From Beroe forskalii (taxonomy: Eukaryota > Ctenophora > Nuda > Beroida > Beroidae), in contig WFMF01000286.1 of the NCBI GenBank assembly GCA_011033025.1, forward strand, positions 1 through 64,000: a DNA stretch of 64,000 nucleotides, read 5' to 3'. This document shows positions 1 through 28,310 of the stretch, one piece after another. The notes beneath the pieces were generated by a model. It saw only the letters and a list, made by a program, of their open reading frames with translations, made no database searches and was not told where the DNA came from. Position 1 is the stretch's first letter; each line of letters starts with the position of its first letter. Both the position numbers and the translations under genes were made by a program.

Positions 1-143
1 ACGTTGAGATACGTGCGCGCCGACCCCTGAATACCTGCTGAATAAAGAAGTAAAAATTTGTCAACGATTATCACAATTTTTCGAAAGCTCCTGATTACAA
101 CTCTCTCGTATCATTTATACCGATTACACTTTAATTTCTTGAG

Positions 144-3100
144 TTGAAATACCCTATCGCGGATATTCGTTACATCGTGAGTGAAGCCCTGCAAACATTT
201 GACGAAGATAAGACTGGTCAGGCTGACTTCGCCCTCGAAGCTCTTGGTGGCAGCGTGATTACAGTCGGGTGTACAGGTGGGTTACACATATGGCTGCACA
301 ATGCAGATGCATAAATCTATGAAGGGAATGATAAATACATGCATTTTACAATGCGTGCAATTTGCTTTCCATAGAAGTTCTGTCGTTTTTTCGCGTGTAC
401 ATCGATCGATCCATGTGCATTGTGCACGCATGTATATTGTATACGTTATCATTTCTTACTTCTCGTTTGAGCGTACAGTCGTCACTTTTAATCGAGAAGT
501 TGAATATCTTTGTCAGTTTACTGTTTAGGTGTATGGCTAACTATAATGAGTAAACAATCTCTATATGAAATACCCACCTCCGGAATGTGAAAAGAATCGT
601 TGATATTGTGTATGCATTCTCTAATCGCTGATAATATTAATGTGTTACATTCTTCAGAAACGTACTACGAAGGAGCCCCTTACGCCAGCTTCATGAGTGT
701 GCCCCTGTTCAGGATCCCTAACGCTCCGACCGTGGCTCTGCAGTCTGACATCACACCGGGAAGGTGCTGGGCTTTCAAAGGATCCAAAGGATACATGATG
801 ATAAAGGTACGCCACTACGCCCCTCCTACCGTCCTACACCCGATTCTTCCCAACTCCTTCCAACTTCCCCCTACCCCTCTCAATTTTCCCTTCTCCACCC
901 AACTCTTCCCCTCCGCCAATTTTTCCCCTCCTCAGTCCTCACACCAATGTTTCCTCCCCTAATGGCGAGCGATTTAATTCGCCTCCCCCGTTAGCAAACG
1001 CCACGTCTAGACACTTTGTTCACGCCCGCTGTTAAGAACATGGGCTTTTAACAAACTTTTGTCCACCGCCCCCTGTTTGTTCTTTACATTAACGTCCCAG
1101 TGGAATAATATGAGGAATGTTGGAGCGACAATCCCAGCCAAAATTTGTCCAAATCGAAGCAAAAAAGCCCATTTACCTTACAAGACAAAATAACATGGGA
1201 CAATAATTCCGGGGATCGAAATTTTGGGGGTTCGAAAATATGGGGATTTTTTTCAAAAATCCCCAAATTTCGTACCCCAAATTAAATCAGGTGATTTTCG
1301 CCTTTTTCAAATTCGAAAAATAAGGTAACATTTGGGGAATAAATCAGAACTTCAGAAAGGCCAATATTACTGAGGTGATCGAAGTAGTAGAATTTCAGTA
1401 CAAGATCCTTTTATCGAGTCGAGTGTAGGAGGTTTTATTAGGAATTACTGCATTTAAGATATTTTTAACTCTTCTGCACTGATATACTTATTGAAATTTG
1501 TCTGGGAATTCCATATTTTATGCACTGTTAGTCAAATCACAAACCCGCAATTAACTAATTTGGGGGAAATAATTTTGGGGATCGAAATTTTGGGGGAACG
1601 AAAATATGGGGATTTTTTCGTAAAATCCCCAAATTTCGTACCTTTTAAATATGTCTCGTAAGGTAGGTTGACAGAAACTTGATATTAATATTTGGCTATT
1701 TTACGCCGCGCAATTATTATCATGGTCTCAACTCGCTAGTTTTGATAAAGGAGCAATTTCCAAACTGCGTCAGAATCCAATTAACGCGCACAAAACGCGC
1801 GTCATTCATTCCTAAAAAAGCTACCAGGATCCTAATCTAGCCAAAATATTCCCAAACTAGCTGCCAGACTCCAAAAGTAGCCAGGGACTCCTAAAATCCG
1901 CTGCAAAGGATTCCATTGCTTGTTTATACATCCAGGAACTCATTATATCAACTTTTTGTCGTGAAGCAGTGTTTTTGTGATTCATTGGAATGTGGGAACC
2001 TTATGAGCCATATGGCTCAATATGTTTCGAAATAATGTACTTAGCAATGTTGACTTCGAGGTCCCTGTTTGGATAGTGAAATCCCTTATGACGCAAAAGG
2101 CATTTTTGCTACTTTATGACTTCATGATAGTATAAATTATAATGAACGTGCAGCTCTTTGCGTTATATCGCCCGAGTTCCAAGCTTAATTTAATGGATTG
2201 AGTAGTGTTGCGCAGCTGACGCGCGCAAACACACTCACTAATAACATTACTTGCTTTGCATACGAAGTAACCTCCGCAGAACTTCCATCTTTGCCCGATA
2301 CATACTAATGCGCGGCGCATGTAGTGAAAAGAAAGTGATTTCACATTATTCCATTTGTATCTGTTATTTCGTAACGTCATCGTCTCATGTTGCCTAGTGA
2401 AGACATGAAATTCAACGCTATCGAGAATGAAATCATGACTGAAGTAGTCTTAGACACGCCGCTAGACAGAAAAAAAGCCGTTTTTCCCGCGAAATCCCCA
2501 TTCCCAGCCACTTATAAAAATTATTCCACTGGGATTAACGTGCCTTACTTCTGTCTCAGTATGCTAAATAACATTCTTTACCGCTCACTCAATTGACTTT
2601 CACATTATGATGCAAAGTGAGCGAACACCAAACGTACCACTCGCTTTTTACCACTCGTATTTACCACTCGTGATCCCATTGTCTCTGCGTCCACACACCT
2701 TGACCCTGTCTCCTCCCAGCTAGCTCGGGCTGTTCAAGTGGAAGGATTCTCCATGGAACACCTCCCCCGGAAACTCTCACTCAGTAACGACATCAGCTCT
2801 GCCCCCAACAAGTTCCTAGTTCGAGGCCTCAGTCACCCCAACGATAAGTCGTCCCATCATTTCGGAGACTACCACTATAGTGACACGGGTCCAGCTCTGC
2901 AACACTTTAAAGTACAGGTAATGAGGGCCAGAATGGGATCAAGGACGGGAGTTAGACATTCGCTGCTTGTCGACTCCCTGTCACATACAGACTAAAGTCC
3001 TTCAGTCCTAAAGCTCTTACTGCCCCTCATTGTGCGGCTATTAATGGAATCTATGATTTGACCTCATTTGACTGATCTCGTGTTTTCAGCATCCCAGTGT

Positions 3101-3305
3101 AGTGGCGTATTATTTGACCTGATTTCAACTGATCTCGTGTTTTCAGCATGTCAGTGTAGTGGCGTATTATTAGACCTGCTCCCAACTGATCTCGTGTTTT
3201 CAGCACCCCAGTGTAGTGGCGTATGAGATAGTAGAGTTGGAGATAGAGAGTAACCATGGTAACACCGACTACACTTGTCTCTACAGGATACGAGTACACG
3301 GAGCG
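144..3305 (+). CDS. SUN-domain protein (LINC complex), 3' part of gene, four exons
   Basis: SUN proteins span the inner nuclear membrane and bind KASH peptides of outer-membrane proteins in the perinuclear space, coupling nucleus to cytoskeleton. I read exons 144-276, 658-806, 2720-2917 and 3204-3305, with GT/AG borders and matching phases (1, 0, 0), giving about 194 residues that follow the SUN fold from start to near its end. The pieces include EALQTFDEDKTGQADFALE, ETYYEGAPYASF, DITPGRCWAFKGSKGY, FSMEHLPRKLS, HFGDYHYSDTGPALQHFKV and DYTCLYRIRVHGA. The two cysteines in GRCWAF and DYTCLY match the internal disulfide of human SUN2; the cysteine before ETYY matches the one that cross-links to KASH peptides. 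The transmembrane and coiled-coil exons lie before the window. The last visible exon ends at a GTGAGT donor right after the conserved VHG, so a few C-terminal residues must lie in a later exon I could not find. SUN1/SUN2-like is more likely than SPAG4-like, but I cannot separate them. Confidence 0.93.
1096..2533 (-). mobile_element. hAT-like MITE in a SUN intron, copy 1
   Basis: Ends CCCAGTGGAATAAT and its inverted complement, flanked by perfect 8-bp duplications ATTAACGT (1088-1095 and 2534-2541). It lies in the intron between the second and third SUN exons, reversed relative to the copies at 53571 and 60382. Without its nested insertion it is about 950 bp. No transposase is present, so it is non-autonomous. 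An 8-bp target duplication and CAGTG-type ends fit the hAT superfamily (inference). Confidence 0.85.
1176..1663. mobile_element. MITE nested inside the hAT-like MITE
   Basis: A 488-bp insertion with ends CCTTACAAGAC and GTCTCGTAAGG, flanked by TA on both sides (1174-1175, 1664-1665). The empty site is present in the sister MITEs, for example near 54480 and 61248. Inside it carries two direct copies of a GGGGATCGAAATTTTGGGG-like stretch. TA duplication and CCTTA ends suggest a Tc1/mariner-type MITE related to the one at 13677. Confidence 0.8.
3057..3226 (+). repeat. Triplicated 57-bp intron/exon boundary of the SUN gene
   Basis: Three tandem 57-bp copies, each with a pyrimidine-rich acceptor ending GTGTTTTCAG followed by the first ~21 bases of the SUN exon. 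Exon-like starts lie at 3090, 3147 and 3204. Only the third continues into the SUN exon. Reading from the first copy meets TGA, and from the second TAG, within about 11 codons. Confidence 0.9.
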
Positions 3306-3385
3306 GTGAGTTTAATCTCTTTCAACTATTCATCAGTGATTAGTCCTTAAATCTATTCTTTTAATTTGGCTCTGGATACCATCTA

Positions 3386-5075
3386 TTATATAAAGGAAAG
3401 AGGCACTTCTACGTTTGTATGTGAATAACTGACACAAATGGAGCTAAAAAGCCGCGATTTTTGCAAGGCGGTAAAAAATGCCTAAACTTAAAAGATAGCA
3501 TGGCTAGAATTTTAATTTAGGCTTTAGAATTTTCGTAAATAACGTCGAAAGTTCGAAAAATCGACCCTAAAAGGAAGATCGCGTTATAGGTTAAATTCAC
3601 CAGTTGCGCGCGTCGCTATGGTGATTGGTGATTGCGCGCGCTAAACTGCACGTGCATTTTAACGAAGCATCTGCCATTTCGTTACTGAGTACTTTGGAAA
3701 CGTTTCAACTGCTTACAGTCATAATTTACGTTCTCAATGGAATTTTCAAGTTTGGTAAAAAGTTTACGACATAACACCATCAACTCAAATCACTATTGTA
3801 GGAGAAAAGGTAAGGCTTGAACATTTTGTTCCATTGTGAAAATCAGCGATAATTGTTTCGTATGAAGATATTTGTAGTTTCGATGGTTTGCTGCGAGAAT
3901 TCGACAGAAGGAGGAATTTATTATTACTCAACTTAGAAGTGGGTTCTAAACAGATGAAAATGCCCGCAATATCGATTTCAATGAGCTTGGATTCAAATTT
4001 GTTGCCCATCTTTTCTCCGAATCTGAACTTTGGATTAGAAAACGGTCATTGTTCTTGAGTTCTTCTTATTAACTGTTAAATGTGCCCTTGACATTAATTT
4101 GCAATCGCAAAATCTACAAAAGTTTTATTTATATTCAAATCTTATGTAAATATTTCGTAATTTCGTTACGTTGCACCCCTACCCCCAGGAACAAAAAATT
4201 GCATCAATGACTTCGTTCAATTTATTGTACGCCCAACTGAATATATACGTCCAATTTAAGAGAAGACCCAACGGGTTTTCTCGTCTTATATATAAAGTAA
4301 AGTCACACGTGAATAATGTTTGTCTGTAATTCCGTATACAATTAAATTTGAGCTTGCCAAGAGAATATCAAGAAAAACGAAGGCTAAGCTGGGCTAAGTC
4401 GCGCCGTTGCTATGGATACAGATATTCTGCACGTGCAGATTATGATCAGTTCTATGCGATTGCTTTTTATTACGCAACTACTGTTTAATGCTGTGCTGTA
4501 GTTTTTGGCGTATTCTTTATACTTCGAAATCAAGATCTCAAGATGGAGAATGGACATAACTTGAATAACGGGGGATATTTCAGATGGATTGTTTTCATAA
4601 AAATGTGGCAGAGGTCGGTCGATTATCATAAATCAATGCTGATAACAATAGTAACTATAGTTTTGAAATTGACCGTTTAAGAGCAATTTAAGGTTTTCAG
4701 AAGTGTGCAATTTGATCGAGTCGAATATAGGTGTGGCAGATATAAGGACAGTTCCTGTTCTGGATCAAAATTGTGAACGAAACAAAATTGTCCGATGTAA
4801 GTATGAGAATCTGTTGTCAGACTTGAAATCATCTTGCAATCAAAACGGAATAAAATTCACATGGTTAAGCACGACTAAGAGTTCTTTTTCCAATCTGCTC
4901 CTTCATAAAATTTGATATTTGATTAATTTGATCCGATAGGAATATTTTGATGCGGTAAAATCAAAAAAATGTCCAATCAATTTGAATGATAGTGTTTAAA
5001 ATTTGCGAAAGAGGTGCTGCATAGCAGCGCCGAGTGAGCTGTGTGTTAGCAGGTCCAACGGGCCTGCTAGTTTAA
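3386..5075 (+). mobile_element. Two adjacent Helitron-like non-autonomous repeats
   Basis: The first unit runs from about 3386 to a short GC-rich hairpin at 4259-4284 (arms GAGAA and TTCTC around CCCAACGGG). A second starts right after, at about 4290 (TATATAAAGTAAAG), and ends at 5053-5074 with hairpin AGCAGGTCCAACGGGCCTGCT followed by AG. Copies of the second unit's ends recur at 44340-45450. A 3' hairpin next to CTAG, no inverted repeats and head-to-tail order suggest Helitron/Helentron derivatives, but no Rep/helicase gene is present. No host exon seen here. Confidence 0.4.
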
Positions 5076-5135
5076 TATATTATCGAGCTAGTGTAGGGGA
5101 GAGGACTTTTGAGATAATTGTACACTTCATTTTTA

Positions 5136-6589
5136 GTAAGGGAACTGTGTGGCATACCTGTGAAAAAATTCGTTCTTAAGGTTTTGATGCTCCAATCGAC
5201 TCCGATAGGTGTCTAGAGTCACCAAAAAAATTTATTCAAATTTTGGAGTTGCGGAAAACCCAGGGTGACCACGCCCTTTTTTGACCGTGGGAATTTTTGA
5301 GGAAAATCATTAGAATTTAGCTGAATGGCAACTAAGGCATGATTATACTCTGAACGTAGGTTTTTTGATACGAGAAATCGATTGCAACTATTATCTAGAC
5401 GTCAAATCGCATATTTTGGTCATAATTGACCACGCCCAGTTTTTGTCATGGCCATTTTGGCTAAAAATCTCAAAATTTTGACAAGACCATACCATATAGT
5501 GATCATACTCTAAACCTATGTTTTTTGATACGAGAAATCGTTTAAAGCCACTATCTAGACGTCAACTCGCATATTTTGGTCATTTCTGACCACGCCCAGT
5601 TTTTGTCATGGCCTTTTTGGCCAAAAATCTTGAAATTTTGATAAGACCGTACCATAACATGATTATACTCTAAACCTAGGTTTTTTGATACGATAAATCG
5701 ATTGCAACTATTATCTAGACGTCAAATCGCATATTTTGGTCATTATTGACCACGCCCAGTTTTTGTCATGGCCTTTTTGGCCAAAAATCTTGAAATTTTG
5801 ATAAGACCGTACCATAACATGATTATACTCTAAACCTATGTGTTTTGATACGAGAAATCAATTGCAACTATTATCTAGACGTCAAATCGCATATTTTGGT
5901 CATTATTGACCACGCCCAGTTTTTGTCATGGCCATTTTGGCTAAAAATCTCAAAAATTTTGACAAGACCATACCATATAGTGATCAATGATCATACTCTA
6001 AACCTATGTTTTTTGATACAAGAAATCGATTAAAGCCACTATCTAAACGTCAACTCGCATATTTTGGCCATTACTGACAACGCCCAGTTTTTGTCAAGAT
6101 ACTTTTGACCAAAAATCTCGAAATTTTGATAAGGCCATGCCATACCATGATTATACAATATACATTTTGATTCGAGGCAATAACATTATAGTTACCATGA
6201 TTATACTATACTCCAGAGTCTGGAGTATAGTATAATCATGGTCTGGAGTCCAGATCCATGTCTTCGATGGGTTTGATAAGAAACATCCATTGAAACCAGC
6301 ATCCAGACCAGTATTGACCCAATATTTGTAATGCCCATTTTGGAAGCACTTAATTAATGTTATCTAGCACTGCAACCTTGACAGCACATTCCTCCAGAAC
6401 TCTTTCCTTGAGAGCCGGGAAGCATTCTTTACTCTACCCTTGACAACACTTGACAACCCTTGACAACACTCCCTCTGACAGCACTCTTCCCTTGACCACA
6501 CTTAATCCTTGACTCTTGACAACTCACAGAACTCTACTCTCAAGAGAGGAAGAATCCCTCCCCACCCATGACATCAACCTGTTTTCGAC
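5136..6589 (+). mobile_element. Foldback-type element with 160-bp internal repeats, truncated copy
   Basis: Begins TA|GTAAGGGAACT and follows the left part of the full element at 18720-22143 closely until about 6589, where similarity stops inside the internal region. It holds five tandem units of about 160 bp, starting near 5368, 5528, 5688, 5848 and 6014, each with GATACGAGAAATCG and a TGACCACGCCCAG block. The right arm is missing. Confidence 0.85.
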
Positions 6590-8754
6590 CGACAATATAT
6601 ATGAGAATATATATATAGCGCGCCGTTACAGAAAGAGAAAAAGACTTGTGATATTGTACGCATTATATATACTTGTGATAGTATGTACAAGTGCCCGCAC
6701 ACACACATCGATGAAATATTTCATTAATTGCTCCCACACACACATTAATGACTGACATTGGTACACGGGGTTGTGTAGGTACTATTGACGTACTAGTGAA
6801 CAAAATATAAAATTTAATTGTCTCCTCAGTCTTAATGGCATAATGGTTTCATTATTAACTGTAGTTACACTTTTTGGCACTGTAGTTGCCCGTTTTAAGA
6901 AGTGCAACTGTTTTAGCGTACATAATGACGTGTATAAAGGAACACTGCGTAAACTTCCTTCACACACGGATGCTCACACGGTTTGCACTTTTTAAACCCT
7001 TCACTGTACCCCGAACTGTAACATGATAGCGATAATGGAATTCATAACGTGACACTCATTTCTCAACTACGTCACGTGTCAACATTATATTAAATTCAGA
7101 AATACCTGGCGCGTAAAACATGTTTAGAAATGATATACTTAAAATAACATGTTTAAAAATAAAATAACATGTTTAGAAATCATATATTTAGAAATAATAT
7201 ATTTAAAACATGTTTAAAAATAATATGTCAAAAATTACATGTTTAAAACATGTTTAAAAATAATTATTATATGTTCAAAGTTGCAATTATCTTCAAAGTT
7301 GGTATCTCCAAAAATTATCCCTTTATTTAAATTTTTACTCAATGATAATAATTAAGATGGTATCATAATGCATGAAAGGTTGTAACAGAAATAATTGATA
7401 AATTGGTGAAAAATGAATCATCAAAATGATAAACACAGAAAACGAAGAAATTGAATAACTTGATAATTGACTCCCAGCACATCGTTAAGTTACCATTGCC
7501 AAATATAATGAGTGGTAATTGGGAGAGATCATAACACTTTTATTTTCTAATTGGAATAAGTATGTACGTCTTCAACATCTACAGCTACTATCTAGCAAGA
7601 AAAAAGAGAGAATTTTCGGGAAAAAAGAAATTAGTGCAGGACAGGTACGGATTGGAGTAAATAAAGTCTGGCATTGAGGAAAATAAACAATGGCCGTTCG
7701 AAGAACCATAATATTATGGTGATTTAACCATAGCAGTTTAGAATGCTGCATTTCAGATGGTTGTGATCATCAAAATACTGTGATGAGTAAATTATCCAGA
7801 AAATGCACCAACTCTAGAACATTCTTTTCGAGGAATAAGATCACCAAAGCTTCTGGAATTGTTCTGAACATGGGAGGCTCTGTTGCCCGCATACTTATGA
7901 CGTCATATCATTGGTAACCACTCATTTAGCCGATGACATCATAATATAAAGTGCGTGGGAAGGTCCATAGCGGAAATATTATTCTGAGCCCGAGAGGTCC
8001 TATCCCTAACACCCTGTTCTAGCACATTGATCACCAAGACACTGAAATCAATGCGTGGTCTCTGAATGGACTCAGTGTTTCTCAATCATCATCAAACAAG
8101 GGCCGGCAAGCTGTGGATGATGTCATCGCCATGGTTTTAAGTGGTTAACTGTTGACAAACAACGGAAAATTTTCCCGTGCTAATAATCTGGGAGCGGTCA
8201 CAAGGGGAGGGGCCATAACAGAGTGATGGTGGTACCAAAGGCCAGCTGGGAAAGATGAAAGGCATTTCTCACCTTAGTGGTGGTCTCTGAATGCGTGGTC
8301 TCTGAATGGTCTTCGCTGGGTGTTAGGTTTACAGGCTACTCTCACATCTAAACCAGGGCTATTCGCTAAAAATACCGATGTGAAAACAAGAAAAGGCCAG
8401 ATTTTTCCATTGAATTCAATTTATTTGGGATCTATGAAATATAGACAAAAGTAAAGCTAGGCGTTCTAGAGAAACAGATTAGCAAACGGGTCAATGAGCA
8501 TCCTAGAGTCAAAACCATGTTCTTTGCAATGTTTCACTGCCTGTTTGATGAAAGATTCCTGATGCTAATAATCTGGTTTTATTGGGCTTGGGAACATATG
8601 GAAGATGAGGAAGGTAATAACAGAAATGCCTTATTTTATCCAGGATAATATAACATGGAATATTTCACAACAAATAGCCTTAATATTGTAGTGAAAGGAA
8701 AGAGCCAGCTGCTCAATCCAAATATTGAAATTTTATGTTGTACAAATTACGGTA
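6590..8754. other. AT-rich non-coding stretch
   Basis: No exon recognised on either strand. From 7105 to 7270 it holds a degenerate tandem repeat built on the palindrome ACATGT within AT-rich sequence. The remainder has no clear repeat partner in the window. Confidence 0.6.
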
Positions 8755-11640
8755 ACCACTTTTTATAAATTCTGAAGACAGTAAAATTTATTCGTAGCAT
8801 TGGCTCACTTAATTTCTAGCAACTATACTGCCGAAACCACTATTCTGAAGATTAAATGACAATTTAGTGTAAAATTGGCTCACTGATGGCTGAGCAAGTA
8901 TACTGCCGAAGACCAGGCGATCTGGTCTCCTAGTCATTTAGTGACAGTTCAGTGTGAAGCTGTTAGGTTGAATTGTCGTAGTGAATCAAAAATGTCAAAA
9001 AATTTACGTGAAACAACGAATTTATAGTAGATAAATTGATTGCAAAAGATATAAATATCATGGCTAATTGGATCGAAAACGAGAATTTATTCCTAAATTT
9101 GAACTAAAACTTCGAACATAAATCGGTAAATATGTCTATTCAAACTTCTAGAACGCATGTCAGCACTAGTTTTACTCTGCGTTCCTCATCCAAACCCAAC
9201 TACAATGCCTTAGTTCTGGAAAGAAAATTTTCATTCCTCATGCAGTCTAGATTTGAACAACGAACCTAAAACTTGCTGACAAATGACGTGCGGTTAAGTA
9301 GAAAGTCACGTGAGGCATTTCAAACTTCGAACACAAGTCGTTTCTTACTTGAAATCAAGATTTAAATTTCCAGAACACAATTCTGAGTTTCTTTTACAAT
9401 TTATTTTACCATTTATTTTTACATGTTTCTTGATGATTTTCATCTTACTCCAACTAAGTCATTTCATTCGAACTAATTCATCTTACTCGTACTAATTCAT
9501 TTTAATTCAACTTATTCATCTTACTCCAACTTATTCATCTTACTCCTACTGATTCACCTTTCTCCACATTTACAGCGTCGAGCTTGCGGAAAGAATACGT
9601 TCACTCCTACAGTTACAACAAACCCAAAATAACTGGCAAACAACGAGTGTCTTCGTTGACAATTTAACATCTCCTCTCTATGAGAAGAGAGGGGTAACCG
9701 ACAGTAAATTATTTGAAACTGGCGGACGAGCGAATGAACGCTCTAAACCGACCCTTTTATAACTGATGAGAATTGTTCCAGTTCGCGTTACCAATGATTG
9801 GAAATATAAAATATCTCATTATTAAATGTAATGTGTGTTAGTTAAGTGATTAAACCTTATAGCGGTTATGGTTGAGTCATAATATTGCATTCGTTCATGG
9901 CACTTTGGATGCATTGATGAGTTGTTACTACTTAACTAAGATTAAATCGGTTTCGAAGAAACAAGTCCGAGTTTCTCGAAAAGCCATATTCTCGACGTCG
10001 AAGCATTACGTCGTCGGTTTTATAACTAGGCATTGGGACTGAGGCTAAGATCATCATTCGAAATTTCCCATGGGGAATCAAATACGATCGCAGTATTTAA
10101 TAATGGGATGAAGTTGAGTATCAATAATAGTCAAGTATTCTTCGTGTGAGTCCATAATAATCGAGACACAAAGAAATCCGAGTAATAAATTCAAATTTCA
10201 GGATTCGGATGCTTTGAGAAATGACGTAGAAAAGGGGTAATTTCAATGGTCCATCGTGTATTTCCCATACCTATTCACTCTTCACTGCGGGACATAGACA
10301 AACCATAATTAGTTCACCATAGCAGAATATAATATGGTGAACTTATAATAGGGCTACAGTTAAATGTTTTGTCAAAACAGAAATTCAATTTTCAGAAGCC
10401 TCCAACAACAACGAATTTCGATTGATCGCCCTGAAACTCGCTTCATAGCTAAATCTCGAGGTCTAGAAGCAACATATTGAAGTAAAACATAATCTGAGTA
10501 CAACATATTTGGCCGGTCTCATCTCAAGATAAGTCGTAGTTCTTGACATTTCACTCTTAAGTTTTGTGCTAAAATTTCGACATAAATTTTTCACCAGGCC
10601 TTAGAAAATCGCGTATATCTCGATGAAGAATCAATATAGCTCACTTTTTAGAAATTCTGAAGAATATATTCGCAATATTTTATTCGTAACATTGGCTCAT
10701 TGGTGACTGTTCAATTACACTGCCGAAGACCAGGTGATCTGCAAGGCTGTTAAATATGTATTTTTAAAAGTACGGCAAAAATACGCTACATATTTACTTT
10801 TTCCTGAAAATTGTCGTATTTTTTGAAATTAAATAATTAGTCGATTTCATGCAGAGATGTAAATGTAGATTTTTTTCAACCATTTTTCGGTACTTTTTTG
10901 CATTGGTATTTATTTAAATTTTTGTCCAACGATGGTTTTGTCCAATGAGTTTTTTTTTTGTCTAACTCTGGAAAACAGGGTACACATTGGACAAAAATAC
11001 AAAAAAAATCATAATCCCCCATTCAGTTACAACAAACCCAAAATAACTGGCAAACAACGAGTGTCTTCGTTGACGATTTAACATCTTCTCCCTTTCCCAA
11101 GAGAGGGGTCACCGACTGTACATTATTTGAAACTGGCGGACGAGCGAATGAACGCTCTGAACTGACCCTTTTATATCTGTTGAGAATTGTTCCAGTTCGC
11201 GTTACCAATGCTACGAAGTTTAGAACATCTCATTATTAAGTCATGATATTTCTTATTAAAGAAGGTTTTATTAGTAGGTTATATATCATAGCCTCATAGC
11301 GGTTATTGTGAGTCATGATTATATTGCGTTCGTTCACGGCGCTATGGATGCATTGTTGCGACGATACTTAGATAAAATCGGTTCTCGAAGAAACTAGTCC
11401 AATTTCTAGAAGAGCCATATATTCTCGACGTCGAAGCATTACGTCGTCGGTTTAACAAATGGAGAGTCTATCATCATTCGAAATGTCCCGTAGTAAATCA
11501 AATATGATCGCAGAATTTGATAATGATATGGATTATTAAGTGTCGACTGTCGAGTCTAGTCAAGTATTCTTCGTGTGATTCCAGAATGATCGAGACCCAA
11601 CGACATCCGAGGCAAAATTTAAATTTCAGGATTAAAGTTT
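8755..11640. repeat. Two diverged copies of a dispersed repeat
   Basis: The segment 9605-10215 reappears at 11024-11640 with scattered substitutions and indels (shared blocks include AACTGGCAAACAACGAG and GGCGGACGAGCGAATGAACG). A shorter motif around ACTGCCGAAGACCAGG occurs near 8900 and 10715. No terminal inverted repeats or coding capacity seen; class unknown. Confidence 0.7.
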
Positions 11641-13342
11641 AAGCAGAGACGTTTCTGGAAGGTTCGCTGCTTCCATTGTCTGGTCACCAGGTGGTAGGAA
11701 GGACAGAGAGGGAAGGCCTGAGATCATTTCCCTGCAGAAATTGAAACTCAAAGAGTCATTTGCTTCAACGTCTCAACAGTCTCGAAAAGTCAAGTAAAAG
11801 GGTCTCAATTCTCACACTTAATTTCGTTGCGACAACAAAGAAATATGCACCTATAACTGGAGACATGTTATTTCCACGACGTGCAGTAGACTTGCCGTGG
11901 TTATATTTGGGCGTGGATATGCTATGACACCGAAAAAGAGTCCAAATTATGACAAATCGTTCGTGGATAATGGATATGTACAATTAAATAGGTTCGTGTT
12001 TAGTGTGGAATTCTCCACATTTTGCGTGGTGTAATGGAACAGGTATCCTCATGGAGCGTGACAGTATTTCACAATATTTGATTAACGTAAACCTAAACTC
12101 AAATCACTACAATCGGCGTTGACAAAAAGCTCGAAATTCCAGACGTCGGGACAGTGGACAAAGGATGATGAGGAATTCACAGTATGACACTTACATGTGC
12201 GACAAAGAATAGATTGAAACTTTTTCAAACTGCGAGACTGTGCAAGGCGAATCAATAAAGTCAGATTCAAACTAGTTGCAGAAGAATAATTAATTACCCT
12301 AATTACATCTGCATCATATCCTAAATTTACAACAGACTTTCCATTAAAAAGTTTGAATAAAGGTGAAATATTCATCTATTCATTGAACATACTAAGTTAA
12401 ATCAAACTTCTACATTTTGATGCTTCGGTGGTTTTGAATAAGAATTATTCAGTCTGAGTTGAAGCGTGGCATGAACTCGCATATCTTCGTTTTCACCAAA
12501 TTCTGACAAAATATTGTCGCGTTTTCAGTAACTAAGGACATATTAACAGCAAAATTACGTAGTGTTCGAATTCATTTCAATTGAATATAAACCGAATTTT
12601 CTATTTTTGCTTTTTCTAGCACAAAATCCATTTGAATGTTTCATTATTGCAAAGTTTAACAATGAGACTAGGGTGACACTTTATCTCATAACACTTATCT
12701 CATAACACTTATATTAGTATGTTCCATAAATAATTTCACTGACCTATTTCTGACGAACTGTTTGAGGTAGGAGAATTTTTGTGTGAACTACGTTTATCCA
12801 AAGTCAACGGCGTCACAGTTTTGATTCTAGAAAGTTGGTTAAGTCCGCCGCTCTAAAACACAAAAAATCCCAAAGAATATACATGCGCACTGGTGGACCA
12901 ACTATGATCGAGTCTCTAGACTTGATTTGAAGTTTTATGACAGGTTCTGTTCACCAGACGTCACGAAAATTGCTGAATGCAGAATAAGGAGTTGTAAACC
13001 GACGCTGACGGAAAGAATTTTCTGAGGAAACTTCAAAACTATTGCTTTTACGGGAGTTGCAGAAGTCTGGTGTCTATATTACATCATGGTGTTTTTATTC
13101 TATTTACTGAAGCTCATTTCTTCAATTTATTGAAGAGTGATATTAATTATGGAACAGTATTTCACCTCTAAGGTTACCGATATGTGATATTTTGCATGTT
13201 CTTACTTTCTTACGTCAGGTAGACGAAATGGTTATGAGCAGTGATTTGCTGACATCGAACAGGGAACAGATAAACTCCGTGTAACATACCACAGTAGTTT
13301 AGAAAACAGTCCCCCAAATTTCCCCACACGGACAACACTAAC
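11641..13342. other. Non-coding stretch with a repeat shared with 31590-32105
   Basis: About 12745-13150 resembles 31590-32105 (shared GGAGAATTTTTGTGTGAAC-like and GGCGTCACAGTTTTGATTC-like blocks). Later exons of the minus-strand AMPK alpha gene should lie below 13343, but I could not identify the C-terminal regulatory domain here or further left. Confidence 0.5.

Positions 13343-28310
<14,968 letters not shown>

Noticed and set aside
11640-11730. Candidate minus-strand exon after TTCTGCAG with LPSLSFLPPGDQTMEAA
   Set aside because: Phase does not join the preceding AMPK exon without a stop and no family similarity is evident.
12082-12375. Minus-strand 97-codon frame considered as a later AMPK exon
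   Set aside because: No match to the AMPK C-terminal domain (WHLGIRS or LLDFK-type motifs) in any frame.
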